From: Candidatus Eremiobacterota bacterium
Lineage (GTDB): Bacteria; Vulcanimicrobiota; Vulcanimicrobiia; Vulcanimicrobiales; Vulcanimicrobiaceae
Assembly (NCBI GenBank): GCA_019240525.1
Contig: JAFAYE010000001.1
Coordinates: 1,151,300-1,215,299, forward strand
Reading direction: 5' to 3'
Length of the DNA: 64,000 bases
Shown: positions 1 to 11,137 of the stretch, in pieces
How positions within the stretch are numbered: position 1 is the first letter of the stretch
How the letters are laid out: each line of letters opens with the position of its first letter
Program-made: the position numbers and the translations under genes
Notes under the pieces: generated by a model
Seen by the model: the letters and a program-made list of their open reading frames with translations, nothing else
Databases searched by the model: none
Told to the model about the DNA's origin: nothing

Positions 1-925
<925 letters not shown>

Positions 926-1020
926 TTGAGCGGCGCCCGGCAATGGAACCAACCATCCGTCGGATTGGATGGGGCCATTTGGAAGAAACGTACCCCGCCG
1001 ACTCAAATGATGCGCGATAC

Positions 1021-3696
1021 ATGACGGTTTTTGCTCCCGATCCCGATCCGCAAGAAACGCGCGAGTGGGTTGACGCGATGCGCAGCGTGCTCGAGGTGGA
1101 AGGGCACGAACGCGCGCGTCAAATTATTGCGCACCTCGTCGACGAAGCCCAAACGCGCGGCGCACTAATTTCGCTCGGACTCACGACGCCCTACGTCAAC
1201 ACGATTTCTGCCGATCGTCAGCCGCAGATGCCGGGCGATCGCGAGTTGGAAGCCCGGTTGCGGCATTACGTTCGCTGGAACGCGCTCGCGATGGTCGTGC
1301 GCGCCAACAGAATCAGTTCGGAGCTCGGCGGCCACGTCGCAAGCTTCGCGTCGGCCGCCACGCTGTACGACGTGGGGTTCAACCATTTTTTCCGCGCAGC
1401 GAGCGAAACGTTCGGTGGCGACCTGGTTTTTTTTCAGGGACACTCCTCACCGGGCGTGTATGCCCGCGCCTTTCTCGAAGGGCGAATCAGCGAGGACCAA
1501 CTCGAACGTTTTCGTCAGGAGGTTGACGGCAAAGGGCTCTCATCGTATCCGCATCCCTGGCTCATGCCGGGCTTGTGGCAGTTTCCCACCGTCTCGATGG
1601 GGCTCGGACCGATTACGTCGATCTATCAAGCGCGCTTCATGCGCTATCTGCACGATCGCGGCCTCGCCGACACGAGCGGGCGCAAAGTGTGGGCCTTCGT
1701 CGGTGACGGCGAAATGGACGAGCCCGAGTCGCTCGGCGCAATCTCTCTTGCAGGACGGGAAAAGCTCGACGATCTCATCTGGGTCATCAACTGCAATCTC
1801 CAGCGTCTCGATGGGCCGGTGAGAGGCAACGGTAAGATCGTCCAAGAGCTCGAGGGCGTCTTCAAAGGCGCCGGCTGGAACGTCATCAAGGTGATCTGGG
1901 GGAGCCGCTGGGATCCTTTGCTTGCCGCCGACACGAGCGGCCGCCTCGCGCAGCTGATGAACGAATGCGTCGACGGCGACTACCAAACGTTCAAGTCGCG
2001 CGACGGCAAGTACGTGCGCGATGAATTTTTCGGCCGCTATCCCGAGACCAAGTCGCTCGTCGAGGATTGGAGCGACGACGAAATTTGGGCGTTGCAGCGC
2101 GGTGGTCACGATTCGACCAAGGTGTACGCGGCGTACAAGGCCGCCAGCGGGCATCGCGGTCAGCCGACCGTCGTGCTCGCAAAGACGATCAAAGGCTACG
2201 GCATGGGCGGGGCCGGAGAGGCTCAGAACATCGCTCACCAGGCCAAGAAAATGGAGCTGGAGGCGCTGCGGCTTTTCCGCGATCGCTTCAATCTCCCGAT
2301 CTCAAACGACGCGATTTCGGGCGACAGCGTTCCCTTCTACAAGCCGGCCGACGACGCTGCGGAGATGCAGTATCTTCGCGAGCGTTTAGCGGTCCTTGGC
2401 AGCGTCCCGCAACGCCGAAAGAAATCGGCGTCGCTGACGGTGCCGGAGCTTTCGACCTTTGAAGGACAGCTGCAAAGCAGCGGCGATCGCCACATCTCCA
2501 CGACGATGGCGTTCGTACGGATTCTCAATGCAATCGCGCGCGACCGCGAAATCGGCCCGCGCGTCGTCCCGATCGTCGCCGACGAATCGCGCACCTTCGG
2601 CATGGAAGGCATGTTTCGTCAACTCGGCATTTACTCGTCGGTCGGACAACTCTATCATCCGCAAGATGCCGAGCAGCTCATGTGGTATCGCGAAGACAAG
2701 CTGGGGCAGATTCTTCAAGAGGGCATTAACGAAGCCGGCGCCATCTCTTCTTGGATTGCGGCGGGGACGTCGTACTCGAACCACAATCTGCCGATGATCC
2801 CCTTTTACATCTTCTACTCGATGTTCGGCTTTCAACGCGTCGGCGATCTCGCGTGGGCGGCAGGCGACAGTCGAACTCGCGGTTTTCTCCTCGGCGCGAC
2901 CTCAGGCCGCACGACCCTCAACGGCGAAGGCCTGCAGCACGAGGACGGTAGCAGCCAAGTCGCAGCGTCCTTCATTCCCAACTGCCGCAGCTACGACCCT
3001 ACTTTTGCCTACGAGCTGGCCGTCATCATTCAAGATGGCTTGCGGCGCATGCTCGCCGAACAGGAAGACGTCTATTACTACATCACGCTGATGAACGAAA
3101 ACTATCAGCATCCGGCGATGCCGGAGGGCGCCCGCGATGGAATTTTGCGTGGCATGTATCTCTTCCGTTCTTCCGAAAGCTCATCGACGGCGGCCAAGGC
3201 GCCGCGCGTGCAGCTCTTCGGTTCTGGTGCCATACTTCGCGAGGTGATTGCCGGCGCGGATCTTCTCGCAAGCGATTGGAAGGTGGGCGCCGACATCTGG
3301 AGCGTGACCAGCTTCAACGAAGTGCAGCGCGACGGCGTCGCAACCCAACGCTGGAACATGCTCCATCCGCAAGAAAAACCTCGCAGCTCGTGGGTCGAGC
3401 AATGCTTAGCGGACAAGCCGGGTCCCGGCATCGCCGCAACGGATTACATCCGTACGTTCGCCGAGCAGATCCATCCGTTCGTGGGGCGACGTTACGTCGC
3501 GCTCGGAACCGACGGCTATGGGCGCAGCGATTTCCGCCGCAAGCTGCGCGAGTTTTTTGAAGTGGACCGGCATTTCGTCGCGGTCGCGGCTTTAAAGGCG
3601 CTCGCCGATGAAGGCACAATCCCTTCAGAGACCGTGCAGAAGGCGCTCAAAAAGTATGGCATCGATCCGGACAAGCCGAATCCCATCAACGCATAG
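1021..3696 (+). CDS. aceE: Pyruvate dehydrogenase E1 component, homodimeric type
   Basis: E1p decarboxylates pyruvate with thiamin diphosphate and reductively acetylates the lipoyl group of AceF. The 891-residue product follows E. coli AceE (887 aa) along its whole length. The TPP motif GDGEMDEPES lies near residue 228 with its partner INCNLQRLDGP downstream, and GLSSYPHP, DGDYQTFKS, SGRTTLNGEGLQHEDG and LGTDGYGRSD are all present. I chose the ATG at 1021 because MTVFAPDPDPQETREW lines up with the E. coli N-terminus; an in-frame ATG at 943 would add 26 residues but sits only 18 bases from the divergent thiC riboswitch. aceF follows after 16 bases. No E3 (lpd) gene is linked. Confidence 0.95.
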   Translation: MTVFAPDPDPQETREWVDAMRSVLEVEGHERARQIIAHLVDEAQTRGALISLGLTTPYVNTISADRQPQMPGDRELEARLRHYVRWNALAMVVRANRISSELGGHVASFASAATLYDVGFNHFFRAASETFGGDLVFFQGHSSPGVYARAFLEGRISEDQLERFRQEVDGKGLSSYPHPWLMPGLWQFPTVSMGLGPITSIYQARFMRYLHDRGLADTSGRKVWAFVGDGEMDEPESLGAISLAGREKLDDLIWVINCNLQRLDGPVRGNGKIVQELEGVFKGAGWNVIKVIWGSRWDPLLAADTSGRLAQLMNECVDGDYQTFKSRDGKYVRDEFFGRYPETKSLVEDWSDDEIWALQRGGHDSTKVYAAYKAASGHRGQPTVVLAKTIKGYGMGGAGEAQNIAHQAKKMELEALRLFRDRFNLPISNDAISGDSVPFYKPADDAAEMQYLRERLAVLGSVPQRRKKSASLTVPELSTFEGQLQSSGDRHISTTMAFVRILNAIARDREIGPRVVPIVADESRTFGMEGMFRQLGIYSSVGQLYHPQDAEQLMWYREDKLGQILQEGINEAGAISSWIAAGTSYSNHNLPMIPFYIFYSMFGFQRVGDLAWAAGDSRTRGFLLGATSGRTTLNGEGLQHEDGSSQVAASFIPNCRSYDPTFAYELAVIIQDGLRRMLAEQEDVYYYITLMNENYQHPAMPEGARDGILRGMYLFRSSESSSTAAKAPRVQLFGSGAILREVIAGADLLASDWKVGADIWSVTSFNEVQRDGVATQRWNMLHPQEKPRSSWVEQCLADKPGPGIAATDYIRTFAEQIHPFVGRRYVALGTDGYGRSDFRRKLREFFEVDRHFVAVAALKALADEGTIPSETVQKALKKYGIDPDKPNPINA

Positions 3697-3712
3697 CCAA
3701 AGGTAGAATCAG

Positions 3713-4981
3713 ATGAGTCAAACGATTGAGGTTCGGGTCCCCGACATCGGCGATTTCAAAGACGTTCCGGTTATCGAGGTTTTGGTGAAGTCGGGCGATC
3801 GCGTCAAGAAGAACGAATCGCTGATCACCCTCGAAAGCGAGAAGGCCTCGATGGAGGTTCCCGCCGAGACCGACGGCGTCGTCGAAGACGTCAGAGTCAA
3901 AGTCGGCGATCGTGTCTCGCAAGGGGCGACGATTCTAACCTTGAGTTCGCAAGCGGCGCCGCCCGCCGCGCCGCAACAAGCAGCACCCCCTGCCGCGCCG
4001 CAACAAGCAGCACCCTCTCCCGCGCCGCAACAAGCGAGCGCGCCGGCGGCCGCCACGCCGGAACCGCCGCGCCCGCAAGCCGCCGGCGACGGCGTCGTGC
4101 ACGCCAGTCCGGGCATTCGGCGCTTTGCGCGCGAGCTCGGCGTCGAGTTGCGCGACGTGAAGGGCAGCGGTCCGAACGGGCGCGTCACTCGCGAGGACGT
4201 GGAGAGTTTCGTCAAGGAAGCGCTCAAGCGAAAGGATGGCGCAGCGACGCCTTTCGCGTTACCGCCGTGGCCGAAGGTCGATTTTTCACAATACGGCGAG
4301 ACCGAGCGCCGCTCGCTTTCGCGAATCAAGCGACTCTCCGGTCCAAATCTGCATCGTAACTGGCTGCAGATTCCACACATCACCAACCAAGACGAAGCCG
4401 ACGTGACGGCGCTCGAAGAGTTCCGAAATCAAGTCAACGCCGAAGGAGGCTCGGCATCGAAGTTGACCTTGCTGGCGTTCCTGGTCAAGGCCTCGGTCGC
4501 GGCGCTGAAGCGCTTTCCCGAATTCAATGCGTCGCTCGACGGCGAAGAGATCGTCTATAAGCGGTACTACAATATTGGATTTGCCGCCGATACTCCCGAC
4601 GGCCTCGTCGTTCCCGTGATCAAGAACGCCGACGCCAAAGGATTGCGCGAAATCGCCGGCGTGGCCGCAGAACTCGCTGGAAAGGCGCGCGACGGAAAGT
4701 TGAGCCTCGGCGACATGCAGGGCGGCACATTCACCGTATCGTCGATCGGCGGGATCGGTGGAACGGCGTTCACACAAATCGTCAACGCACCCGAAGTCGC
4801 CATCCTCGGAGCGACTCGAACGGCGATGCGCCCAATCTGGAATGGCGAGCAGTTCGAACCACGCCTCATGCTACCGATTAGCGTCAGCTACGATCACCGG
4901 GTTGTGGATGGCGCCGCAGCGGCACGGTTCTTGAGCTACGTTGCAAGTCTGCTGAAAGATTTCAAGCGGGTGAGTCTCTAA
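3713..4981 (+). CDS. aceF: Dihydrolipoyllysine-residue acetyltransferase (PDH E2)
   Basis: This is the E2 core of the pyruvate dehydrogenase complex, passing acetyl groups from the lipoyl arm to CoA. The 422 residues hold one lipoyl domain (about 1-78, lipoylated lysine in ESEKASME near residue 44), an Ala/Pro/Gln-rich swinging linker (80-129), a peripheral-subunit-binding domain (about 130-168, HASPGIRRFARELGV), a second linker, and the catalytic domain ending in SYDHRVVDG with the active-site His near 395. E. coli AceF has three lipoyl domains; one is present here. It follows aceE after 16 bases with AAAGG upstream of its ATG, so the two are co-transcribed. Confidence 0.95.
   Translation: MSQTIEVRVPDIGDFKDVPVIEVLVKSGDRVKKNESLITLESEKASMEVPAETDGVVEDVRVKVGDRVSQGATILTLSSQAAPPAAPQQAAPPAAPQQAAPSPAPQQASAPAAATPEPPRPQAAGDGVVHASPGIRRFARELGVELRDVKGSGPNGRVTREDVESFVKEALKRKDGAATPFALPPWPKVDFSQYGETERRSLSRIKRLSGPNLHRNWLQIPHITNQDEADVTALEEFRNQVNAEGGSASKLTLLAFLVKASVAALKRFPEFNASLDGEEIVYKRYYNIGFAADTPDGLVVPVIKNADAKGLREIAGVAAELAGKARDGKLSLGDMQGGTFTVSSIGGIGGTAFTQIVNAPEVAILGATRTAMRPIWNGEQFEPRLMLPISVSYDHRVVDGAAAARFLSYVASLLKDFKRVSL
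3953..4033 (+). repeat. 27-bp tandem repeat (three units) in the aceF linker
   Basis: Three consecutive 27-bp units encode AAPPAAPQQ, AAPPAAPQQ and AAPSPAPQQ between the lipoyl and subunit-binding domains. The DNA units are nearly identical, so copy number could vary by slippage. The repeat only lengthens a flexible linker that allows the lipoyl domain to swing. Confidence 0.85.
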
Positions 4982-4996
4982 CACTCGGAGGTAATC

Positions 4997-6061
4997 ATGA
5001 TCGAGCGAATCCGTGTCGCGGTAACGCTTTGCTTCTTTGTGGTGGTAAGTTCCGCTTGTCGCAGCGGCGTCGGTACGATGCCGACTCTCCAAACCTCAGC
5101 ATCAATGGGCACCGGGCCATCGAAAGAACATGCGAGGATCGCCATCTTCTCCGACCTGCCGCGAAGCCGGTATTATTTTCCGACGGCACTTGCCGCGGGT
5201 CCGGATTCGGCTATTTGGGTCGCCGACGACATCGATCAAGATGCCGGCGCGAGTGCCATCGTGCGCGTCACACTCTCCGGGAAGCGCAGTCGAACCTTCT
5301 ACTATCAAAACTCGGCCAGCCCGGCCTTCACCGACATCGTCACCGGTCCCGACGGTGCTCTCTGGCTCGCCGATTCCGGCGACTACCAAATCGTTCGGGT
5401 GACGACGGCCGGCGCGATACACGTCTTTTCAACCGGCTACCAGAACAGTCTCTCTGCAATCACGAGCGGGCCCGACAAGGCGTTGTGGTTTACGGACGGC
5501 GATTCAATCGGACGCATCACAACCCAAGGGCGCATCACGACCTACAGTAACGGGATTTCGCCGGGAGTTTATATTCAAGATATTACAGCCGGCCCCGACG
5601 GCGCGCTGTGGTTTACCGAATCGGCCGGCGACCGCATTGGACGCATTACGGTCCGCGGAAAGGTCACTGAGTACTCAAAAGGCCTATCGCCAAGTGCCAA
5701 ACCGTATTCCATTGCACCCGGCCCCGATGGCGCGCTGTGGTTCACCGAACAAGCCGGACGCATTGGCCGCATCACAACGGGCGGAAAGATCAGCGAATAT
5801 TCCCGTGGCATTACGCCAACCGAGGCGCCGGTTGATCTCGCCGCTGGACCCGACAACGCGATGTGGTTTACCGAGTACGAAACGTACGATTCCTATGAAG
5901 TGCGCTACTCGAAAATCGGTAGGATCACCATGGATGGCCGCATCACCGAGCACTCAAACCTCGCCTCGCGGGCGGCGCCGACGGGAATCGTGCAAGGCGC
6001 CGACGGCAACATGTGGTTCGTCGAAACCAATGCGAACAAGCTGGGTCGCGTTAACCTGTAA
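4997..6061 (+). CDS. Secreted seven-bladed beta-propeller lipoprotein, virginiamycin B lyase-like
   Basis: The 354-residue protein starts with a signal peptide ending in a probable lipobox (VSSAC, Cys about 21). It then carries seven repeats of the form GPDxAxW(F/V/L)xx(D/E), for example [10 protein letters not shown], followed by RI(T/G) segments. Seven copies fit one complete propeller of the streptogramin-lyase (Vgb) fold. Known Vgb enzymes linearise streptogramin B, but many environmental members are unlinked to resistance, and I would not infer a lyase from the fold. A GGAGG site (4987-4991) precedes the ATG, 15 bases after aceF. The 3' end overlaps the convergent aconitase gene by 11 bases. 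Confidence 0.8.
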   Translation: MIERIRVAVTLCFFVVVSSACRSGVGTMPTLQTSASMGTGPSKEHARIAIFSDLPRSRYYFPTALAAGPDSAIWVADDIDQDAGASAIVRVTLSGKRSRTFYYQNSASPAFTDIVTGPDGALWLADSGDYQIVRVTTAGAIHVFSTGYQNSLSAITSGPDKALWFTDGDSIGRITTQGRITTYSNGISPGVYIQDITAGPDGALWFTESAGDRIGRITVRGKVTEYSKGLSPSAKPYSIAPGPDGALWFTEQAGRIGRITTGGKISEYSRGITPTEAPVDLAAGPDNAMWFTEYETYDSYEVRYSKIGRITMDGRITEHSNLASRAAPTGIVQGADGNMWFVETNANKLGRVNL

Positions 6062-8795
6062 TAGCGCGCAAGCTCCGCAGGACGTACTGCAAAATGCCGC
6101 CGTGACGATAGTACTCCGCTTCGTTGGGCGTGTCGATGCGCAGGCGCACGTGGAAGTCGATAGCCCGTCCGCTGGACGGATCGGTGGCAGTCACGCGCAG
6201 GCGCATCCGCGGTTCGAATCCCGAAGTCAAACCGCTGATGTCGTAGATCTCCTCACCTTCGAGTCCGTAGGTCGAGCGGTCCGCGCCATCGAGGTATTCC
6301 AGCGGCAGCACACCCATTCCGATCAAGTTGCTGCGATGAATTCGTTCGAACGATTCCGCGAGCACGGCCTTGATGCCGAGCAGGTAGGGTCCCTTCGCGG
6401 CCCAATCGCGCGACGAACCTGAACCGTATTCCTTGCCGGCAAGCACGATGAGCGGCGTGCCATCCGCCGCATACTTCCGCGACGCGTCGAAAATCGAGAG
6501 CTGCTCGTTGGTTGGAAGATAGCGCGTCACTCCGCCCTCGATTTCAGGAACGAGCGCGTTGCGCAGTCGCACATTGGCGAACGTGCCCCGAACCATGACC
6601 TCGTGATTGCCTCGGCGCGCGCCGTATGAGTTGAAATCGCGCGGCTCGATGCCACGCTCCATCAGGTATTTCCCGGCGGGGCTGTTGCGCGCAATGCTGC
6701 CGGCGGGAGAAATATGATCGGTGGTGACCGAATCGCCGAGCACGGCGATGGCGCGTGCGCCGCGAATATCGTGCAATGCCGTCGGCAGGTCGGGCATTCC
6801 GTCGAAGTAGGGCGGCTGCTTCACGTACTCGGACGCAACGTCCCACGAATAGCGCTCACTTGCCGCCACCCGTAACTCCCGCCAGTTCTCGTCGCCTTCG
6901 AAGACGTCGGCGTATTGACGTTCGAACATCTCTCCACTGATGCAGCCTGCCATCGTCGTCGCGATCGCGTCGTTGCTCGGCCACAGGTCGCGAAGAAAAA
7001 CCGGTTTGCCCGCGCGATCGGAGCCGAGCGGCTCAGTGGTAAGATCGATGTCGATACGTCCGGCAAGCGCATAGGCGACGACCAACGGCGGCGAGGCGAG
7101 GTAGTTCGCGCGAACCTGCGGGTGGATGCGCCCTTCGAAGTTTCGATTTCCCGAAAGCACGGCCGCGACGTTCAAATCACCGTCGGCGACCGCTTCGGCC
7201 ACGTCGCTTGGGAGCGGGCCCGAGTTTCCGATGCACGTCGTGCAGCCATAGCCCACGAGGTTGAACCCAAGCCGATCGAGGTACTCTTGCAGTCCAGCCC
7301 TCGCGAGATAATCCGTCACGACTTTGGAGCCGGGTGCGAGCGAGGTTTTAACCCACGATTTGGTCTGCAGACCGCGCTCGACGGCGTTGCGCGCAAGCAG
7401 TCCCGCGCCGATCAGGACCGATGGATTCGAAGTATTCGTGCAGCTGGTAATGGCCGCGATCACCACCGAGCCGTCATCCACCTGGTCGAGCGTTTGCGCG
7501 ATCGTCGCCGTTCCGCCACCGCCCTCGTCTTCGAACCGCGAAACGGCAGCGTTCTTGCGATCGCGCGCGGCACTCCACCCGTGCTGCGCGTTTTCGAACG
7601 ATTGCTTCACTTCGCCCAACGGTACGCGATCCTGCGGCCGCCGCGGTCCCGCTAGGCTGGGAACGACGGTCGACAAATCGAGGGTCAACGAATCGGCGAA
7701 CTCCGGTTCGGGGCTCGCATCGGTGCGAAAGAGTCCCTGCGCCTTGGTATAAGCTTCGACCAACGCGATGTGTTCGGCGGAACGGCCCGTCAGCCGCAGA
7801 TACTCCAAGGTTCGGTCATCGATCGGAAAGATTGCAACGGTCGATCCGAACTCGGGCGACATGTTGCTGATCGTGGTGCGATCCACGACCGGGAGCGCCG
7901 AGAGACCCTCGCCGTAAAACTCAACGAATTTTCCGACGACGCCTTTACGTCGCAACATCTCCGCTACCGTCAGCACCAGATCGGTTGCCGTAACGCCTTC
8001 GCCGAGCGCGCCATGCAAACAAAATCCAACGACCTCGGGAATGAGCATCGTCACGGGCTGGCCAAGCATCGCCGCCTCGGCTTCAATGCCGCCGACTCCC
8101 CACGCCAGCACGCCCAGCCCATTGACCATCGTCGTATGCGAATCGGTTCCGACGACCGTATCCGGATATGCAAGCGGAGTGCCGGCTGCGTCACCAGGAG
8201 CTTGTGGTAAGGCAAAGACCACGCGTGCAAGGTGTTCGATATTCACCTGATGCACGATGCCGGTCCCGGGCGGCACGACTCGAAGTCCCGAAAGTGCCGA
8301 TTGTCCCCATTTGAGAAACGCGTAACGTTCCCGATTGCGCTCGAACTCGAGATCGGTATTCTTGGCAAGCGCATCGCTCGAGCCGAAATAATCGGCCTGA
8401 ACCGAATGGTCGATAACGAGTTCGACTGGTTGCAGCGGGTTGATGGCCGCGGGGTCGCCGCCCATTGCCGCCATCGCGTCGCGCATCGCCGCCAAATCGA
8501 CGACGGCCGGGACGCCGGTAAAATCTTGGAGCAAGACGCGTGCCGGCGTGAATGCGATTTCGCGTTCGGAACGCGCGCGAGAGGAACGAGCGAGCGCTTC
8601 GATATCGTCGGCCTTGACGCTGCGTCCATCCTCAAAACGCAAGAGATTTTCAAGCAAGATTTTGAGCGAAAACGGCAGCCGTTGCAACGAAGCGGTTCCG
8701 GATTCTTCGAGAACGCCGAGGCGAAAATAGCGGTACGTACGGTCGCCAACGCGTAGCGTATCGAGCGCTTCGAAGCTATTGGGATGTGAATTCAT
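6051..8795 (-). CDS. acnA: Aconitate hydratase A (citrate/isocitrate isomerase)
   Basis: This TCA-cycle [4Fe-4S] enzyme is 914 residues long, close to AcnA/IRP-type aconitases. Cluster ligands are in [10 protein letters not shown] and [24 protein letters not shown], the swivel-domain [13 protein letters not shown] and a C-terminal [11 protein letters not shown] are also intact. The start is set at the ATG at 8795 ([14 protein letters not shown]...); the frame stays open 183 bases further, but that part is an antisense-like Arg/Ser-rich extension inside rnd. It overlaps the upstream rnd stop by 20 bases, so rnd and acnA are probably translated from one message. The 3' end overlaps the convergent propeller gene. 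Confidence 0.95.
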   Translation of the reverse strand: MNSHPNSFEALDTLRVGDRTYRYFRLGVLEESGTASLQRLPFSLKILLENLLRFEDGRSVKADDIEALARSSRARSEREIAFTPARVLLQDFTGVPAVVDLAAMRDAMAAMGGDPAAINPLQPVELVIDHSVQADYFGSSDALAKNTDLEFERNRERYAFLKWGQSALSGLRVVPPGTGIVHQVNIEHLARVVFALPQAPGDAAGTPLAYPDTVVGTDSHTTMVNGLGVLAWGVGGIEAEAAMLGQPVTMLIPEVVGFCLHGALGEGVTATDLVLTVAEMLRRKGVVGKFVEFYGEGLSALPVVDRTTISNMSPEFGSTVAIFPIDDRTLEYLRLTGRSAEHIALVEAYTKAQGLFRTDASPEPEFADSLTLDLSTVVPSLAGPRRPQDRVPLGEVKQSFENAQHGWSAARDRKNAAVSRFEDEGGGGTATIAQTLDQVDDGSVVIAAITSCTNTSNPSVLIGAGLLARNAVERGLQTKSWVKTSLAPGSKVVTDYLARAGLQEYLDRLGFNLVGYGCTTCIGNSGPLPSDVAEAVADGDLNVAAVLSGNRNFEGRIHPQVRANYLASPPLVVAYALAGRIDIDLTTEPLGSDRAGKPVFLRDLWPSNDAIATTMAGCISGEMFERQYADVFEGDENWRELRVAASERYSWDVASEYVKQPPYFDGMPDLPTALHDIRGARAIAVLGDSVTTDHISPAGSIARNSPAGKYLMERGIEPRDFNSYGARRGNHEVMVRGTFANVRLRNALVPEIEGGVTRYLPTNEQLSIFDASRKYAADGTPLIVLAGKEYGSGSSRDWAAKGPYLLGIKAVLAESFERIHRSNLIGMGVLPLEYLDGADRSTYGLEGEEIYDISGLTSGFEPRMRLRVTATDPSSGRAIDFHVRLRIDTPNEAEYYRHGGILQYVLRSLRAITG

Positions 8796-9966
8796 GGGAT
8801 ACACGTACTTTCGGATTGCCTTGCGCGTAGCCTTCGATCTTGAGCTGAGCTTCGCCGGTGAGAAGCCTCCAAAGCGGGTCGCCGACGAGTGCGAGCCGCC
8901 ACGGCTGCAGCGCGAGGGTCCGATCGAACGTCGCGCGATCGGGCGGAATTTCGCGTGCGATGCGCTCGAGTGCGGCACGCGGTACCAAGAGACTCGAGGG
9001 CAGGTCGGCGTCGCGCGCGATCTCCGCGATGGCGGCGTTCAACAGCGAAACGAGCGCGTCGCGGGCGGGTGCCGCCGGGCGGTTCGGCCGTTGCGGTAGC
9101 GCGGATTCGTCGAGCGATAGACCGCGCGCCACCGCCGCGAGAATCTCCTCGCCGAGCTGGCGTTTCATGGCGCCGTCCAGCCGGCGAAGCTGCGCCAGGT
9201 CGTGCAACTGCGCCGGCTTCAATACGGCAAGCCCCGCAACCACGTCATCCGGAAGAACGAACCGTACCGGAAGATCGCGCTCGCGCGCGACGCCATCGCG
9301 CAATCGCACCAGTTCGTTGAGAATCCCCAGCTCGCGGCGGCTCATTCGCATCGCACCGGGTATGCGCAAATAGGCGCGCCGTTCGTCGATGCGGTATCGC
9401 TCGATATCGCCCAGCTCGGCGCACTCCTCGTAAACCCATTCGTAGCGTCCCCGCCGTTCGAGACGGGGACGCAAGGCGTCGAAGAGTGGAAGCAAATAGG
9501 CGACGTCGCCGACGAGATAGTCGATCTGGCGCTCGGAGAGCGGCCGGGACGACCAATCGCTGACGGTCTGCGATTTCGCGAGCCGCACGTCGCAGATGTT
9601 GCGCACCAAGTCGGCAAGCGACACTTGCATTCCGTAGCCCAGAAATGCGGCCGCGACTTGCGTATCAAAGACGCGAGGCGGCACAATTTCGAAGCGGTCG
9701 GCGAAAATCTTCAAGTCGGCGGAGAGCGCGTGACCGACCACCGTCGTATGCGTAAGCGCGAGGGCTAGCCGGCGCAGGTCGCGCAGCGCCAGCGCGTCGA
9801 CAATCGCCGCGCCGTCGTCAAAGGCGAGTTGTACCACCATAAGGCGCGGCGTATACGTGCGCTCGGCGTGGAACTCCGTATCGAGCCCAACGCGATCGGC
9901 GATCGCAACCCGAGCGCAGAGCTGCGCGAAAGCATCGTGGTCCGCAACGATCTGCGGTGACGTCAC
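8776..9966 (-). CDS. rnd: Ribonuclease D
   Basis: RNase D is a 3'-5' exoribonuclease that trims tRNA precursors. The 396-residue product (E. coli 375) has the DEDDy exonuclease motifs in order: [12 protein letters not shown] (Exo I), [15 protein letters not shown] (Exo II) and [14 protein letters not shown] (Exo III, Tyr and Asp). An HRDC-type helical domain follows (about residues 205-285, [15 protein letters not shown]) and then a second HRDC-like region. The GTG at 9966 overlaps the TGA of the upstream VTT gene in a GTGA junction. The frame is open up to 10335, but that extension is antisense to the real VTT reading frame. Confidence 0.9.
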   Translation of the reverse strand: MTSPQIVADHDAFAQLCARVAIADRVGLDTEFHAERTYTPRLMVVQLAFDDGAAIVDALALRDLRRLALALTHTTVVGHALSADLKIFADRFEIVPPRVFDTQVAAAFLGYGMQVSLADLVRNICDVRLAKSQTVSDWSSRPLSERQIDYLVGDVAYLLPLFDALRPRLERRGRYEWVYEECAELGDIERYRIDERRAYLRIPGAMRMSRRELGILNELVRLRDGVARERDLPVRFVLPDDVVAGLAVLKPAQLHDLAQLRRLDGAMKRQLGEEILAAVARGLSLDESALPQRPNRPAAPARDALVSLLNAAIAEIARDADLPSSLLVPRAALERIAREIPPDRATFDRTLALQPWRLALVGDPLWRLLTGEAQLKIEGYAQGNPKVRVSHEFTSQ

Positions 9967-10613
9967 GGCGACGGTGAAACCGTTTGCGTTCGGCGGAAAT
10001 GAAAATGCGGACAGCGATGGGTGAGGCAGTAATGGCGCGCGTAGCGGCTGGCGCGCGATTCGTAGCCATGCAGCGCTACGGTGACGCGATCGCCAAAAAT
10101 CGTAAGCAGCGCGCAGATCGGCACGGCGATCACGCACATCGTCCAAACGTGCACCCACACCGGGACGCGAAAGGCTGCTGCGCTGGCCGTGGCAACGGTT
10201 CCACCGAAGCCCGGGATGATCCGGACTGCGAGCAAGAAGGCCGGCGAGCCGACCGGGAAGCGCTTGACCCACGCGGGCAATCGGTGCAGATACTCCTCCA
10301 GGCGCCAGAGCCGCGTGGCATGCCGATTGAGCCAATAACCTAGCAGCGCAGCACCGATGAGTCCAAAGACGTCGACCAGGGTACCCTTCAAAGGTCCAAA
10401 GATGGCGCCGTTCATGATCGCCAACGCATCGGTTACCGAAAACGGCGCCGAGGCGACCAGGATAAAGACCGCGACGGCAAGCGGATAGGCGAACGGCCCA
10501 ATCGATCGGATCTCGTGCTCGACTCGCGGCTGATGGCGAATCACCAAGTACGCCAACACAAAAGAAGCGACGAGCAGCGCGAGCGCAGCGCTCTTACGAA
10601 GGAGAGAATTCAA
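9963..10613 (-). CDS. VTT-domain (TVP38/TMEM64, DedA-like) membrane protein
   Basis: The 216-residue integral membrane protein has a first helix at about residues 8-25, then the VTT signature: GAIFGPLKGTLVDVFGLIGAALLG and, further on, RIIPGFGGTVATASAAAFRVP. Members are thought to act as lipid scramblases or in membrane homeostasis. No ATG exists near the first helix; TTG at 10613 is the best start but has no clear ribosome binding site and lies three bases from the divergent VKOR start at 10617. It forms an operon with rnd and acnA through the GTGA overlap. Confidence 0.75.
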   Translation of the reverse strand: MNSLLRKSAALALLVASFVLAYLVIRHQPRVEHEIRSIGPFAYPLAVAVFILVASAPFSVTDALAIMNGAIFGPLKGTLVDVFGLIGAALLGYWLNRHATRLWRLEEYLHRLPAWVKRFPVGSPAFLLAVRIIPGFGGTVATASAAAFRVPVWVHVWTMCVIAVPICALLTIFGDRVTVALHGYESRASRYARHYCLTHRCPHFHFRRTQTVSPSP

Positions 10614-10616
10614 GCG

Positions 10617-11021
10617 GTGATTATTCGGGCGGTCGTCACGTTGCTCTGCGGTGTTGCGCTCTACGCCTCCCTTTTCATGCTGAACAAGACGCGCCGCGCG
10701 GCACGCGGCGAGGTCAAGGGCCCGAGCGTCGTTAAGACCCCGAGGGCGCACCTCTTCGGCGTTCCTAACTCGCTGCTTGGTGTACTTTACTATCCGGCCG
10801 TTGCGATCGCCGTCTGGTTTCTGCACGGCAGGATTGGCGCGATCGCCCTACTCGTGGCGGTGGCCGGCGCCGCGGCGACCTCGGCCTACCTGGCCTACTC
10901 GCTCATCTATATCACCCGTCGGGAATGTCCCTATTGCTGGACATCCCACGTGGTGAATTGGTGCCTGCTGCTGCTCTGCTGCTGGTTATTTCTTCCCAAC
11001 GTATTGAATCGGGCTATCTGA
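10617..11021 (+). CDS. Vitamin K epoxide reductase (VKOR) family membrane oxidoreductase
   Basis: The 134-residue, four-helix protein shows VKOR features: HLFGVPNSLLGVLYY at the second helix and the redox motif CPYCW (Cys104, Cys107) at the start of the fourth helix. In bacteria VKOR recycles DsbA-like thiol oxidases using quinone. The usual loop cysteine pair between helix 1 and the FGVPNS segment is missing, the loop reading KTRRAARGEVKGPSVVKTPRA. It may depend on a partner thioredoxin-fold protein not seen here. The start is GTG, with AAGGAGAG (10598-10605) about 11 bases upstream. Confidence 0.8.
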   Translation: MIIRAVVTLLCGVALYASLFMLNKTRRAARGEVKGPSVVKTPRAHLFGVPNSLLGVLYYPAVAIAVWFLHGRIGAIALLVAVAGAAATSAYLAYSLIYITRRECPYCWTSHVVNWCLLLLCCWLFLPNVLNRAI

Positions 11022-11137
11022 TTTTGTTAGAATCGGCCTCTCGGGTCAGGACGGCACATACTGTCGCCGAAGCCGCCGTGAGAGAGGGCCGGACGCGAAG
11101 CGTTAGTTCTACGCTCCGGTGAACGGCAGATTGATAG

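Noticed and set aside
3953-4033. Tandem repeat considered as a CRISPR or phase-variable element
   Set aside because: The 27-bp repeats are in frame and encode the aceF Ala/Pro linker; no spacers are present. Changing copy number by one unit keeps the frame.
4997-6061. Calling the propeller gene a streptogramin resistance lyase
   Set aside because: The fold is shared with many non-lyase proteins, the gene follows pyruvate dehydrogenase genes, and I did not verify catalytic residues.
6205-6225. tRNA-like GGTTCGAATCCC motif
   Set aside because: It resembles a T-arm, but there is no acceptor, D or anticodon arm and it lies inside the aconitase coding sequence.
8796-8978. N-terminal extension of acnA
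   Set aside because: The extra 61 residues are Arg/Ser-rich and antisense-like; the ATG at 8795 matches the aconitase N-terminus.
9967-10335. N-terminal extension of rnd
   Set aside because: It runs through the VTT gene in another frame and has no RNase D similarity; the GTG at 9966 gives a normal-length enzyme.
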